From: Micromonospora fulviviridis
GTDB lineage: Bacteria; Actinomycetota; Actinomycetes; Mycobacteriales; Micromonosporaceae
Assembly (NCBI RefSeq): GCF_014648395.1
Contig: NZ_BMRA01000016.1
Location: 35,892-99,891, forward strand
Direction: 5' to 3'
Length of the DNA stretch: 64,000 nt
Shown: positions 7,808 to 16,803 of the stretch, one piece after another
Layout: each line of letters opens with the position of its first letter
Numbering within the stretch: position 1 is the first letter of the stretch
Program-made: the position numbers and the translations under genes
Notes under the pieces: generated by a model
Seen by the model: only the letters and a program-made list of their open reading frames with translations
What the model was told of the DNA's origin: nothing
The model's database searches: none

Positions 7808-8464
7808 GTGCGGTTGCTGGTGGTGGAGGACGAGACGCGGCTGGCCGCGTCCCTGCGGCGCGGCCTTCAGGCGGAGGGCTTCGTGGTGGACGTCGAGTCC
7901 ACCGGTCCGGGCGGGCTGGACGCGGCCCGGCACGGCGACTACGACGCGATGATCCTCGACGTGATGCTGCCCGGCCTCTCCGGCTACGAGGTGGTCCGCC
8001 GGCTGCGCGCCGAGGAGCGCTGGCTGCCGGTGCTCATGCTCTCGGCCAAGGACGGCGAGTACGACCAGGCCGACGGGCTGGACTGCGGGGCCGACGACTA
8101 CCTCACCAAGCCCTTCTCGTACGTGGTGCTGCTGGCCCGGCTGCGGGCGCTGCTGCGCCGCGGCGCGCCGGAGCGCCCGGCCGTGCTCGCGGTCGGTGAC
8201 CTGCGCCTGGATCCGGCCCGGCGGCGGGTGACCCGGGCCGACGCCGAGGTGGCCCTGACCACCCGCGAGTACGCCCTGCTCGACTACCTGATGCGCCGCC
8301 CCGGCGAGGTGGTCTCCAAGACCGAACTGCTGGACCACGTCTGGGACGCCTCGGTCGAGACCGCGCCGAACGCGGTCGAGGTCTACGTCGGCTACCTGCG
8401 CCGCAAGATCGGCCGGGACCGGCTGGAGACGGTCCGCGGCGCCGGCTACCGGCTGGCCACATGA
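7808..8464 (+). CDS. OmpR-family response regulator
   Basis: A 218-residue regulator. The receiver domain (1-115) has phospho-acceptor Asp51 in MILDVMLPG and Lys in LTKPFSY. The C-terminal OmpR winged helix (about 128-217) includes TTREYALLDYLMRRPGEVVSK and EVYVGYLRRKIG. Start is a GTG 6 bp after a TTGACC, with no clear Shine-Dalgarno sequence, so translation may be leaderless. Its stop overlaps the start of the kinase gene by 4 bp (ATGA), giving translational coupling. Target promoters are unknown; the divergent LolA-like gene is the first candidate. Confidence 0.93.
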   Translation: MRLLVVEDETRLAASLRRGLQAEGFVVDVESTGPGGLDAARHGDYDAMILDVMLPGLSGYEVVRRLRAEERWLPVLMLSAKDGEYDQADGLDCGADDYLTKPFSYVVLLARLRALLRRGAPERPAVLAVGDLRLDPARRRVTRADAEVALTTREYALLDYLMRRPGEVVSKTELLDHVWDASVETAPNAVEVYVGYLRRKIGRDRLETVRGAGYRLAT

Positions 8465-9915
8465 GGCGCCGGATCAGCGCGCTCCTGCCGGACCTCGGGC
8501 TGCGGTCCCGGCTGCTCGTGCTCGGGGTGGCCGGCCTGGTCGTCGGGTTCGCGCTCGGCGGGGCGCTGCTGCTCGGCGCGCTCGGGTGGACGTTGCAGCG
8601 CTCGGTCGACGCCGAGGCGCTCCGCACCGCGGACGCGGTCGCGCTGCTCGCTGCGGAGGACGCCCTGCCCGATCCGCTGCCGGTGGCCGGCGGGCAGCTC
8701 CGCGTCCAGGTCGTCGACGGCCAGGGCCGGATCCGGGCCGCCTCCATCGACGCCGACCGGCTGGTGCCGATGCTCGGCCCGGACCAACTGCGCGCCGGGG
8801 AGCGCCAGCGGCTGGTGGTGGACGGGCGGCGGGTCGGCCTCACCGGGCCGGTCCGGGTGGTGACCGTGCCGGCGGGCACGGCCGACGAGCCGCGCACCGT
8901 GCTCGTGGCCAAGTCGATGACCGACGTCCGGCACAGCCTGCACGTGGTCCGGAACCTGCTGCTGGTCGGCTTCCCGCTGCTGGTGGCCGGGCTGGCCGTG
9001 GTGGCCTGGCGGGTGGTGGGGGCGACCCTGCGCCCGGTGGAGGCACTGCGCAGCGGGGCCGCCGAGATCACCGGCCGGGCCGGGGCGGAGCGGCTGCCCG
9101 TGCCGGCGGGGCGGGACGAGATCCACCGGCTCGCGGTCACCCTCAACGACATGCTGGACCGGCTGGCGGCGTCCCGGGACCGGCAGCGGGCGTTCGTGGC
9201 CGACGCCGCGCACGAGCTGCGCAGCCCGGTCACCAACATGCGCACCGAGCTGGAGGTGGCCCGGCGGCTGGGCGACCCGGACTGGCCGGCGGTGGCGGAG
9301 AACCTGCTCGCCGACACCGAGCGGCTCAGCCGGCTGGTCGACGACCTGCTGCTGCTGGCCCGCCTCGACGAGCAGGCGGCCCGGCCGGACCGCCCCGCGC
9401 CGCACGCCGTCGGCCCGGTGGAGCTGGGCGAGCTGCTGCGCGGGGTGGCCGGGCGCTATCCGTCCCCGCCGCTGCGCCACGAGCCGCCGCCCGGCCCGCT
9501 CTGGACCGAGGGGGACCCGGGGGAGCTGCGCCGGGTGCTGGTCAACCTGGTGGAGAACGCGCTGCGGCACGCGCACGGCGAGGTGCGGCTCGCGGTCACC
9601 GGCCCGCACCCCGGGCCGCCCGTGCCGCTGCAGCGCGGCGGGTCGGCGTACCACCTGGTCACGGTGACCGACGACGGGCCGGGCATCCCGGCGGCCGACC
9701 GGGAGCGGGTCTTCGCCCGCTTCACCCGGCTGGACGACGCCCGGGGGCGCGACGCCGGCGGCGCGGGCCTCGGCCTGGCCATCGTGCGGGAGCTGGTCCG
9801 CCGGGCCGGCGGCGCCGTCGAGCTGGCCGACGCCGCGCCGGAGGCGGCCGCGCCGGGGCTGCGGGTGACGGTACGGCTGCCCGCGCTGGCCGACCCGGAG
9901 CCGGAGGCGGACTGA
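8461..9915 (+). CDS. Membrane sensor histidine kinase
   Basis: A 484-residue kinase. Membrane helices lie at about 18-42 and 160-182 around a 115-residue extracytoplasmic sensor region. A HAMP domain (TLRPVEALRSGAAEITGRAG) follows, then a HisKA helix with phospho-acceptor His251 in AFVADAAHELRSPVTNM. The ATPase domain has NLVENALRHA (N box), DDGPGIP (G1) and GAGLGLAIV (G2). It pairs with the response regulator at 7808 through an ATGA overlap. The signal is unknown; the LolA-like neighbour suggests envelope sensing. It ends 11 bp from the convergent gene at 9927. Confidence 0.93.
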   Translation: MRRRISALLPDLGLRSRLLVLGVAGLVVGFALGGALLLGALGWTLQRSVDAEALRTADAVALLAAEDALPDPLPVAGGQLRVQVVDGQGRIRAASIDADRLVPMLGPDQLRAGERQRLVVDGRRVGLTGPVRVVTVPAGTADEPRTVLVAKSMTDVRHSLHVVRNLLLVGFPLLVAGLAVVAWRVVGATLRPVEALRSGAAEITGRAGAERLPVPAGRDEIHRLAVTLNDMLDRLAASRDRQRAFVADAAHELRSPVTNMRTELEVARRLGDPDWPAVAENLLADTERLSRLVDDLLLLARLDEQAARPDRPAPHAVGPVELGELLRGVAGRYPSPPLRHEPPPGPLWTEGDPGELRRVLVNLVENALRHAHGEVRLAVTGPHPGPPVPLQRGGSAYHLVTVTDDGPGIPAADRERVFARFTRLDDARGRDAGGAGLGLAIVRELVRRAGGAVELADAAPEAAAPGLRVTVRLPALADPEPEAD

Positions 9916-9926
9916 CCCGTCGGCCA

Positions 9927-12137
9927 TCAGCCGATGCGGTCGGCGAGCTGGCGCACGGCGATCTGGTAGGTCTCCTGGGTGTGGTACGGCCAGTGCCGCT
10001 CCAGCGGCGGTGGCACCGTGTCCATCGGATCGATGTCCAGGCTCGACGGGTCGCGGAGCCGGAGGTCGACCGAACGCGCCCCGGAGGCGTCGCAGGCGGC
10101 GGAGTGGTCGAAGATGAGCCCCCCGACCGGGTCGGTGTCCCGCCACAGGTTCCGCCACCGCCAGTCGAGCCGGTCGCCCAGGTCGCACAGTGTCTGCGCG
10201 CTGAGGTAGGCGGGATAGAGGCGGGTGTAGAGGCGGCTCAGCGGGGACCCGTGGGTCAGCAGCGCCACCCGGCGCCGGACGTCCGGCGGCAGTTGCAGGA
10301 TCGTGGCCGCGGCCAGCACGGAGCCGTGGCTGTGTGCCGAGACGACCACCTTGCCGCGCGCGGCGAGCGCGGACACCCGCTCGGCGAGTTCGGGCACCGC
10401 CCGGGCGGCGTAGCAGGGCGGCGCGAAGGGGTGGACGGTACGGGGCCAGAAGTCGCCCAGGTCCCACAGGGCTGCCACCGTGCGTCGCGTCTCTGCCGAC
10501 CGGTAGGAGCGGAAGGCGAGGATCATGAGGCCGATGACGAGCAGGCTGATGAGCCAGACCCCGCCGTCGGTCACGTACGCGGTCAGCAGCGTCGTCTGCG
10601 CCGGGTCCCGGCTGAGCCGGGCGACCAGCTGGGTGGGGCCGATCCCGATCAGGTCGAACGCGATGGTGGCCAGCCCCACCGAGGACATCACGAAGAACGT
10701 GACCAGGATCGGGCCCAGCTCGTCGGTCACGTGGGAGCGGGCGATGGTCTCCCGGACGACCTCGCGCCGGGACGCCGCCCGGGGTGTGACGTCCGGGTAG
10801 TCCCGCTCGACGATCCGGGCGGCGCGGCGTCCCCTCCGCCGCCGGCTGATCACGAGCGTGAGCGAGGCGGCCCCGGTGGCGATCAGCAGGGCGGACAGGC
10901 CGGCCAGCGCGGCCCACCAGTAGGCGACCGGCGGGTCCAGGGGAGCGACGCCCGGGGGGTCCGGCCAGATCGGGCCGGGGAGGGAGCCGCGGTCGAGGAA
11001 GTCGGCGACCCGGAAGACCAGCGTGGCGGCGAAGGCGCCGGCGACCGTCACCGAGGCCGCCGCCACGACGGGCATACCGAGCCCGGCGAGGACGGACCGG
11101 CTCCCGGGCGCCCGGGGCGCCATCGTGACGAGGGCCAGCACCACCAGCAGGACACCCTGCGCCCCGAGCAGGGCACCGACCGCACCCTCGTAACCCGGCA
11201 GCTGGCCGGGCAGCGACTGGACGCCGCGGGCCAGGGCGGCGTAGCCGAGACTCAGCGCGGTCAGCCCGATCGTGGCCGCCGACAGCGGGCGCAGCACGCG
11301 GCGTACCCGCCGCCGGGTGGCCGGGACGGGCAGGCAGAGCAGCGCCGCGCCGCACCCGATCAGGCCGACGGCAGCGGCGAACAGCACCCGACCGGCGACA
11401 CCGTCCGGGGCGGAGATCCCGGCGAGCAGGCTGGCGTCCAGCGTGCCGGCGCCGATCGCCACGTGGATCTGGCGCAGCCAGGCGGGCGTCCGCTCGTCGT
11501 CCCAGAATCCCGAGACGTCGAGACGGTCGGGCGCCCGGGCGGCCTCCGGGTGCGGCTGCGGCGGGCGGAACCCCTCGAGCGCCCGCGCCGACCGTGCGCC
11601 GATTCCCCAGACGACGCGCAACGCGACCAGCGGGACGAGCGACAGCAGGGCCAGCCGGGGGCCGGCCGGCAGGTCACCCAGCCAGGACAGGTAGGGGCGG
11701 TCCGCGCGGCACCCGTCGTAGGGCACGCACTGCCAGGCGACCAGGTCCAGCGTCACGCCGATGACGGAGAGCACGAAGGCGGCGGTCAGTGTCCCGGCGA
11801 GCAGGCGGCACAGCACGCGGAACAGGCGGGACCGGCCGGTCGAGGCCGGGCGGAGACGGATCGCCAGGTTGCTCAGCATGAACGGCAGCAGCAACAGCAT
11901 GGACGCCGTCCGCACCGCGGCGCCCGCGGTCAGGGCGCCCCAGCGGTACGCCTCGACAGCGATCCCGGCGGTCGCCCCGCCCGCCGCACCGACCCCCGGC
12001 CGGGGCCGGTAGAACCCCGCGTGGCGGTCTCCGGCGACCCGTACCACGATCGGGTGGTCGAGGATCTTCTCCGCGGTCCCGCCGGACACCCCGTGAACTC
12101 TCAACTCGACGGTCTCGCCCTCCGCTGCTGTGCCCAC
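9927..12137 (-). CDS. Large polytopic membrane protein with a serine-hydrolase-like motif
   Basis: About 736 residues. The N-terminus carries ELRVHGVSGGTAEKIL, a beta-strand and turn seen in some alpha/beta-hydrolase-like proteins. It is followed by about ten hydrophobic helices. Near residue 600 comes VVVSAHSHGSVLAAA, which resembles a lipase nucleophile elbow with Ala in place of the first Gly (A-H-S-H-G). A C-terminal segment has LTHGSPLSRLYTRLYP and FDHSAAC. The layout suggests a hydrolase domain split by a membrane region. I chose the GTG at 12137 (VGTAAEGETVELRV) because the conserved-looking part begins there; no clear ribosome binding site. Substrate unknown. Confidence 0.7.
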   Translation of the reverse strand: MGTAAEGETVELRVHGVSGGTAEKILDHPIVVRVAGDRHAGFYRPRPGVGAAGGATAGIAVEAYRWGALTAGAAVRTASMLLLLPFMLSNLAIRLRPASTGRSRLFRVLCRLLAGTLTAAFVLSVIGVTLDLVAWQCVPYDGCRADRPYLSWLGDLPAGPRLALLSLVPLVALRVVWGIGARSARALEGFRPPQPHPEAARAPDRLDVSGFWDDERTPAWLRQIHVAIGAGTLDASLLAGISAPDGVAGRVLFAAAVGLIGCGAALLCLPVPATRRRVRRVLRPLSAATIGLTALSLGYAALARGVQSLPGQLPGYEGAVGALLGAQGVLLVVLALVTMAPRAPGSRSVLAGLGMPVVAAASVTVAGAFAATLVFRVADFLDRGSLPGPIWPDPPGVAPLDPPVAYWWAALAGLSALLIATGAASLTLVISRRRRGRRAARIVERDYPDVTPRAASRREVVRETIARSHVTDELGPILVTFFVMSSVGLATIAFDLIGIGPTQLVARLSRDPAQTTLLTAYVTDGGVWLISLLVIGLMILAFRSYRSAETRRTVAALWDLGDFWPRTVHPFAPPCYAARAVPELAERVSALAARGKVVVSAHSHGSVLAAATILQLPPDVRRRVALLTHGSPLSRLYTRLYPAYLSAQTLCDLGDRLDWRWRNLWRDTDPVGGLIFDHSAACDASGARSVDLRLRDPSSLDIDPMDTVPPPLERHWPYHTQETYQIAVRQLADRIG

Positions 12138-12203
12138 GCCGACAGGGTCACAGACCCGTACCGGGTCCACCGCCGAACGGCGCAAACTGCGAGAGGCCGA
12201 CGG

Positions 12204-13766
12204 TCAGCGGCGTCGCTTGGTGCAGACCGGGGTGGTCCGGGCGACCGTGTCGGTGGACCAGACCACCGCGACCGTGAAGCAGTAGTCGGTGGTGCGGTCG
12301 AGGCCGTAGGCGATGTAGTCGACCGAGCCGGCGGGCAGGGTCAGGAAGGTGCGCTGCGGCTGCCCCGCGCGGCCCCCGGCGACCACCACCGGCCCCTCCG
12401 CGCCGGCCGGGTACGTCCAGCTCAGCACGATGCTGTCCCGCCGGTCGGTCAGGGTGAGCCGCCCGGGCGGGGTGCCGGGGGAGGCGGCCGGGGCGGCGCT
12501 CGGCGTGCCGGTGGTGGGGCCGGCCGACGGGGCGCGCCCGGTCGGCGCGGGCGCCGGGGTGTCCCGCCGGTCGTCCACCCGGGACACCCCGGCGATCACC
12601 GCGATGGTGCCGAGCAGCAGCGCCACCACCACCCCGGCCACCACCAGCGGCAGCCAGGGCGTGTTCCGGTGCTCGGCGGCGGGCGGCCGGGGCACGTGCA
12701 CCGGCAGGTAGCGCGACGGCGGCTCGGGTTCGGCGGCCCGGGGCACCCGACGTACGCCTTCGGGCTCGGCCTCGGTCAGCCCCACCACGGTCGGCGGGAG
12801 CGCGCTCTCCCCGGGCCGCCAGGGTTCCTCGGCCGGCTCCTCCGGCGGCCACGGGTAGTCGGCGAACGCCTCGTCGTCCGCCTCGGGCGGGGTGCGGGGA
12901 GTCGGCACGTGCGCGGCCTCGGCCCGGTCCGGCGGGCGGTAGAGCGGTGTCTCGACCGGGTCGTCGAGCGTCGGTGGCTGGTAGGGCGGCAGGTCGGGCG
13001 GGCCCTCGGCGGGCGGGGGGACGCGGGCGGCGGGCACCACCGGGGTCTCCCGGGCGGGCGGCTCCGGCGTGTCGCAGACGTGGTCCGGGTCGGCGGCGGC
13101 CCGGGCCAGCCCGGCGACCTGGGTGGCGAGCGGGTCGTCGGCGGCCAGGTGCTCCCGGCACAGCGCCTCGGCGAGCGCCAGGTGCTCGTGGGACTCGGCG
13201 TAGCGGCCGCAGTCGCGTTCCATCGCGCCGAGCTTGGCCAGCATCTTGATGCCACTCGGGTGGCCGTCGCCGTAGACCTCGCGGTGCAGCTCCCAGGCGT
13301 CCTGCAACCGGTCGCGGGCCACGTCGCACTGGCCGCGGGCGTATTCCACGGTGGCCAGGTCGGCGTGCGCGGCCAGCACCCGCTGCGACTCCGGCCCGTC
13401 CCGCGCGGTCAGCTCGATGATGACGTCGGAGTAGAGCCGGGCGGCGCGGGCGTCGCTGCCGACCCGGTGCAGCACCGCGGCCAGGGTGGCGGCGGCGGTG
13501 ACCGTCCGCTCGTCGGAGCGCCCGAACAGCCGCGAGGTCGCCGCGTACGCGAACGCCGCCCAGCCGCGGGCGGAGTGCGGCTCGCCGAGCGCGACGAGCA
13601 CCCGGGCCTGGAGGCCGGCGGCCTCGGCCAGCTCGGCGGAGGCGTTGGCGGGACGGGGATCGGCATCGCTCAGCGCGTCGGCGAGCAGTTGCTGGGCGCC
13701 GGCGAGGTCGCCTTCGGACACCAGGTGGTGCGCCTGGACAGTCAGGTCAGCGAAGCCGGAGGACAC
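12204..13766 (-). CDS. TPR-repeat protein with single membrane anchor and fibronectin type III-like tail
   Basis: A 520-residue protein. Residues 1-235 are helical repeats of TPR character (VSEGDLAGAQQLLADAL; ESQRVLAAHADLATVEYARG; RYAESHEHLALAEALC). Residues 240-365 are rich in Pro and Glu. One membrane helix follows (WLPLVVAGVVVALLLGTIAV), then a Thr/Pro/Ala linker and a beta-rich tail of about 90 residues with SIVLSWTYPAGAEGPVVVAGG, typical of an FnIII domain. The topology puts the TPRs inside and the FnIII-like domain outside. It may be a sensor or scaffold; no enzymatic motif is seen. Confidence 0.75.
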   Translation of the reverse strand: MSSGFADLTVQAHHLVSEGDLAGAQQLLADALSDADPRPANASAELAEAAGLQARVLVALGEPHSARGWAAFAYAATSRLFGRSDERTVTAAATLAAVLHRVGSDARAARLYSDVIIELTARDGPESQRVLAAHADLATVEYARGQCDVARDRLQDAWELHREVYGDGHPSGIKMLAKLGAMERDCGRYAESHEHLALAEALCREHLAADDPLATQVAGLARAAADPDHVCDTPEPPARETPVVPAARVPPPAEGPPDLPPYQPPTLDDPVETPLYRPPDRAEAAHVPTPRTPPEADDEAFADYPWPPEEPAEEPWRPGESALPPTVVGLTEAEPEGVRRVPRAAEPEPPSRYLPVHVPRPPAAEHRNTPWLPLVVAGVVVALLLGTIAVIAGVSRVDDRRDTPAPAPTGRAPSAGPTTGTPSAAPAASPGTPPGRLTLTDRRDSIVLSWTYPAGAEGPVVVAGGRAGQPQRTFLTLPAGSVDYIAYGLDRTTDYCFTVAVVWSTDTVARTTPVCTKRRR

Positions 13767-13814
13767 GCCCCATCGTGCTCATCCGACGACGGTAAGTACA
13801 AGCCCCGCTGTGGA

Positions 13815-14276
13815 TCAGTTTGGTCGCGATCCGGTCAGGTGGTCGGCCAGCGTCTCGCTGATCCGCCGCAGCTGGTCGACCTGGGCCGGGCTGAGCGCGT
13901 CGAACAGGTGCCGGCGTACCCCGGCGACGTGGCCGGGCGCGGCGGCGGCCAGGGTGGCGAAGCCGGCGTCGGTGAGGACGGCGAGCTGGCCGCGCCGGTC
14001 GGTGGGGCAGTCCTCCCGGCGGATCCAGCCGGCGGCCTCGAGGCGGGCGGCGGCGTGCGAGAGCCGGCTGCGGGAGGAGCCGGTGGCGTCGGCCAGCTCG
14101 CTCATCCGCAGCCGCCGGTCGGGGGCCTCGGAGAGCCGGACCAGGATCTCGTAGTACGCGTGCGGCATCCCGGCGTCGCGTTGCAGCTCGCGGTCGAGGG
14201 TGTCCATCAGCGCCCGGGAGGCGGTGAGGAACGCCCGCCAGGTCCGTTGCTCGTCGGGGTCCAGCCACCGGGTCAT
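13815..14276 (-). CDS. MarR-family transcriptional regulator
   Basis: A 153-residue MarR protein starting MTRWLDPDEQRTWRAFL. The winged helix includes MPHAYYEILVRLSEAP, MSELADATGSSRSRLSHAAARLEAAGWI and the wing DRRGQLAVLTDAG. Start choice among ATGs at 14276, 14285 and 14288 rests on the usual N-terminus of this subfamily; none has a good ribosome binding site. It is divergent from a VOC-family gene 58 bp away, with a palindrome between them (14299-14312), the classic arrangement for an autoregulated MarR system. Ligand unknown, probably a phenolic or electrophilic compound. Confidence 0.88.
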   Translation of the reverse strand: MTRWLDPDEQRTWRAFLTASRALMDTLDRELQRDAGMPHAYYEILVRLSEAPDRRLRMSELADATGSSRSRLSHAAARLEAAGWIRREDCPTDRRGQLAVLTDAGFATLAAAAPGHVAGVRRHLFDALSPAQVDQLRRISETLADHLTGSRPN

Positions 14277-14298
14277 GACGGCCATCATAGCGCCTGTC

Positions 14299-14312
14299 GT
14301 TGAACGCTCAAC
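14299..14312. promoter_or_regulatory. Candidate MarR operator
   Basis: GTTGAACGCTCAAC, with perfect 5-bp arms and a 4-bp spacer, lies in the 58-bp divergent gap between the marR-type gene and the VOC gene. Its position and form suit a MarR dimer controlling both promoters. Confidence 0.55.
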
Positions 14313-14334
14313 CAAAACGCGCTACCGTCGGGTC

Positions 14335-14856
14335 ATGGGAATCCACCGGCTCAACCACGCCGTCCTCTACGTCCGTGACCTCGACCGCAGCGTCGCCTTC
14401 TACCGCGACGTGCTCGGCTTCCGCCCGGTGCCGATGACGCCGGACGGCTTCCGCGGCGCCGCCTTCCTCCAGGCGCCCGACTCCACCAACGACCACGACC
14501 TCGGGCTGTTCGAGATCGGCGCGAACGCCGGCGCCTCCCCGGCCGGCCGGTCCACCGTCGGCCTCTACCACCTCGCCTGGGAGCTGGACACCCTGGACGA
14601 GCTGGCCGCCACCGCCGAGCGGCTGGCCGCCGCCGACGCCCTGGTGGGCGCCTCGGACCACGGGACCACCAAGAGCCTCTACGGCCGCGACCCCGACGGG
14701 CTGGAGTTCGAGATCGTCTGGATCGTCCCCGCCGACCTCCTCGACGACGCGGCCCTCGCCGCGCGGAAGCGGATCGGCCGGCTCGACCTCGACCGGGAGC
14801 GGCAGCGCTACGGCGGCCAGACCCGCGGCGGCGTGGGCATCTCCGTTCCGGTCTGA
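14335..14856 (+). CDS. VOC-family (glyoxalase / extradiol dioxygenase fold) protein
   Basis: A 173-residue protein starting MGIHRLNHAVLYVRDLDRSV, with the second half-module at VGLYHLAWELDTLDELA and a metal-site-like region GRDPDGLEFEIVW. Metal ligand candidates are the His of LNHAVLYV, the His of LYHLAWEL and the Glu of LEFEIVW. This H-H-E pattern is that of catechol 2,3-dioxygenase-like and glyoxalase-like proteins. It is probably regulated by the divergent MarR protein, which suggests a role in degrading or resisting an aromatic or electrophilic compound. The precise substrate cannot be told. Confidence 0.82.
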   Translation: MGIHRLNHAVLYVRDLDRSVAFYRDVLGFRPVPMTPDGFRGAAFLQAPDSTNDHDLGLFEIGANAGASPAGRSTVGLYHLAWELDTLDELAATAERLAAADALVGASDHGTTKSLYGRDPDGLEFEIVWIVPADLLDDAALAARKRIGRLDLDRERQRYGGQTRGGVGISVPV

Positions 14857-14880
14857 CAGGGCATGCGGTAGAACGGCAGG

Positions 14881-15789
14881 ATGTCGACCGACGCCGTCCT
14901 GCGCGAGCTGCTCGTCCGCCAGCTCGACCACTGGCTGCCCGCCGCGCTGCACCGCTCGCGGCGGGCCACGCTGGCCCTCGCGTACGCCGGGAGCGACGTC
15001 GGCGGCGCCGAGGCGGCGCTGCGGGTGGTCGCCGAGTTCGCCGACCGGCTGCGCGGCCGGCGGCTGACCGTGCTGGTGCTCGCCGACGGCGGCGCGGAGC
15101 TGCCGGCCCGGCTGGGCGCGGCGGAGGCCGCCCTGCCGGCGGACGTCGCCGTGCACGTGGTGCCGGGCCGGCCCGACCGGCTGCCGGTGGCGCTCAAGGC
15201 GGCCGGCGCGGCGGGCGCCCCGCTGTTCACCGTGGTCGACGGCGGGGAGCCCGACCCGGCCCTGCTGGCCGCCGCCGCGTCCGGCCGCCCGGCCGAGGTG
15301 CTGCTGGTCACCGCGCCCGGCCGGTCGCTGCGTCCGGCGCTGACCGCGGCCGGCTTCCCGCTGGTCACCGAGGTCGAGCTGGTGCCGTCCGACGGCGGGC
15401 CGGCCCGGCTGCTCGGCTACGCCACCGCCTCCGACCGGGGCCTGGAGACGGTCAAGGACGCGCTCTGGGCGGTCGACGAGTACGCCGGGGTGCGCTACCG
15501 CGACCCGGCCGACCCGGCGGGGCGGCTGCTCGACATCAGCCTCGACCCCGAACCCGGCCCGCTGCGCCGGGAACTGCTGGCCGAACTCACCCGCTCCGGC
15601 CCGCGTACGGTGACCGAGCTGCGCCGCTTCGCCGCCACCTCGACCGTCTACCGGGCCGCCGACGCGAACCGGGCGCTCACCTCGCTGCTCGCCGCCGGCG
15701 CGGTGACCCGCGACCCCGGGCACGGCCGCCTCGGCGGCGACGTGGTGATCAGCGCCGGTTCGGGCGGGGCCGCTGGGTCATCTGCTTGA
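14881..15789 (+). CDS. Conserved hypothetical protein with C-terminal winged-helix-like region
   Basis: A 302-residue soluble protein. Residues 1-200 alternate strands and helices in a Rossmann-like manner (RATLALAYAGSDVGGAEAAL; RLTVLVLADGG; APLFTVVDGGEPDPALL; EVLLVTAPGRSLRPAL). The last 80 residues (ELLAELTRSGPRTVTELRRFAATSTVYRAAD) look like a winged helix. The overall plan resembles TcmP-like proteins, but I see no three-Cys motif and do not assign that function. It begins 24 bp after the VOC gene and may share its transcript. Its 3' end overlaps the convergent channel gene by 41 bp. Confidence 0.6.
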   Translation: MSTDAVLRELLVRQLDHWLPAALHRSRRATLALAYAGSDVGGAEAALRVVAEFADRLRGRRLTVLVLADGGAELPARLGAAEAALPADVAVHVVPGRPDRLPVALKAAGAAGAPLFTVVDGGEPDPALLAAAASGRPAEVLLVTAPGRSLRPALTAAGFPLVTEVELVPSDGGPARLLGYATASDRGLETVKDALWAVDEYAGVRYRDPADPAGRLLDISLDPEPGPLRRELLAELTRSGPRTVTELRRFAATSTVYRAADANRALTSLLAAGAVTRDPGHGRLGGDVVISAGSGGAAGSSA

Positions 15790-16273
15790 CCACGATGGAC
15801 GCGCCGGTGGCGATCACCCCGATGCTGAAGACCATCTGCGCGCAGACCACCACCCGGGCGATCTGCCCCTCGGCGGTGACGTCGCCGTAGCCGACCGTGG
15901 TCAGCGTGGCCAGCGCGAAGTAGAGCGCGTCGATCCGGGTCCGCAGGCCGACGAACTCGCCGGGGCGGCTGTCGGCCACCACGTAGTCGGCGAGGGCGAA
16001 GACCAGCAGCCCGGCGATGAGCGCCACGGCGAGCCGGATCAGCGCCCGGGTCTCCGCGTCGCCGGTCGGCTGGGTGGCGGCGAGCTGGCGGCGTACCTGG
16101 CCGGTGACCAGGAAGGCGACCAGGGCCACCAGGGCCAGGGTGCCGGCGGAGCGCAGGGCCAGCCGCAGGCCGTTCGGGTCCGGCTCGACCGGGACGACGA
16201 AGTAGGCGAGCAGCAGCAGCGCGACGGCCGCCGCGGCCCGCCGCCGCTCTCGCCGGAAGGACTGGTCCGCCAC
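15749..16273 (-). CDS. Two-pore-helix-type potassium channel family protein
   Basis: A 174-residue membrane protein with four hydrophobic segments. The third and fourth flank a pore loop carrying TLTTVGYGDVTAEGQ, the K+ selectivity filter signature (TVGYG). It lacks a cytosolic RCK/TrkA-N domain. The likely start is GTG 16273 (VADQSFRRERRRA); the longer frame reaching 16363 lacks a better site. The coding region overlaps the convergent gene end at 15749-15789. Inferred role is K+ conductance across the cytoplasmic membrane. Confidence 0.8.
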   Translation of the reverse strand: MADQSFRRERRRAAAAVALLLLAYFVVPVEPDPNGLRLALRSAGTLALVALVAFLVTGQVRRQLAATQPTGDAETRALIRLAVALIAGLLVFALADYVVADSRPGEFVGLRTRIDALYFALATLTTVGYGDVTAEGQIARVVVCAQMVFSIGVIATGASIVVKQMTQRPRPNRR

Positions 16274-16334
16274 TCCGCGATTCTCCGTCCGGACGGGGTG
16301 CGCGTCGGCGGAACGGTGAAGCCCGGCCGGACGC

Positions 16335-16371
16335 CGAGCGGGGTGCCGGTGAACCACCGGCACCCCGCTCG
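16335..16371 (-). terminator. Perfect 17-bp hairpin after the DUF4236 gene
   Basis: CGAGCGGGGTGCCGGTG (16335-16351) pairs perfectly with 16355-16371 around a 3-base loop, 12 bp beyond the stop of the DUF4236 gene on the minus strand. Confidence 0.85.
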
Positions 16372-16382
16372 ACCTCGGGACG

Positions 16383-16562
16383 TCATGCCCGGGACTTGTC
16401 CTGCTTCCAGGAGAGCGGCCCCGGCAGGTCCACGCGGTGGGCGCGGGTGTTGGAGTTCCACGACCACCGACCGATCTTGATGCTCCAGGACGAGAAGCCG
16501 TTCTCGGTGAAGTGGAGGATCACCGGACCGTACTTCTTGCGCTTGCGGAACTGGATGCCCAT
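16383..16562 (-). CDS. DUF4236-like small protein
   Basis: A 59-residue basic protein, MGIQFRKRKKYGPVILHFTE followed by NGFSSWSIKIGRWSWNSN and a Lys-rich tail. The short beta-rich pattern starting MGxxFRK is that of the DUF4236 domain found across actinobacteria; the function is unknown. The ATG at 16562 has GAAGGAGGA upstream. It is a single gene unit with its own strong terminator. The region 16563-16803 holds no gene and should contain its promoter and that of the sulfur operon. Confidence 0.7.
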   Translation of the reverse strand: MGIQFRKRKKYGPVILHFTENGFSSWSIKIGRWSWNSNTRAHRVDLPGPLSWKQDKSRA

Positions 16563-16803
16563 GGGGTCCTCCTTCGTCTCCCTGCGTCTGCGGGATCGAA
16601 CATGCCCGAAACGGCGGTTCGCGAAACCCGGTCGGATCCGGTCTGGACGGTGCCCGTCCCGCCCGTCACAATCTCTATTCAACGGGTAGGTGTTAAGGGG
16701 CGGTAAATGCTGGTGGTGACGGGTCGTAACAATGCCAGCGACGCAAGTCTCACTCTATGGAAGGGCGTTGACCGGCGCGGAGATCGGTCGGCAGCATGAG
16801 GTC

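Noticed and set aside
8586..14303. 1905-codon plus-strand frame
   Set aside because: It spans several genes on both strands, has low-complexity Arg/Gly/Pro content, and is the usual artefact of very high third-position GC.
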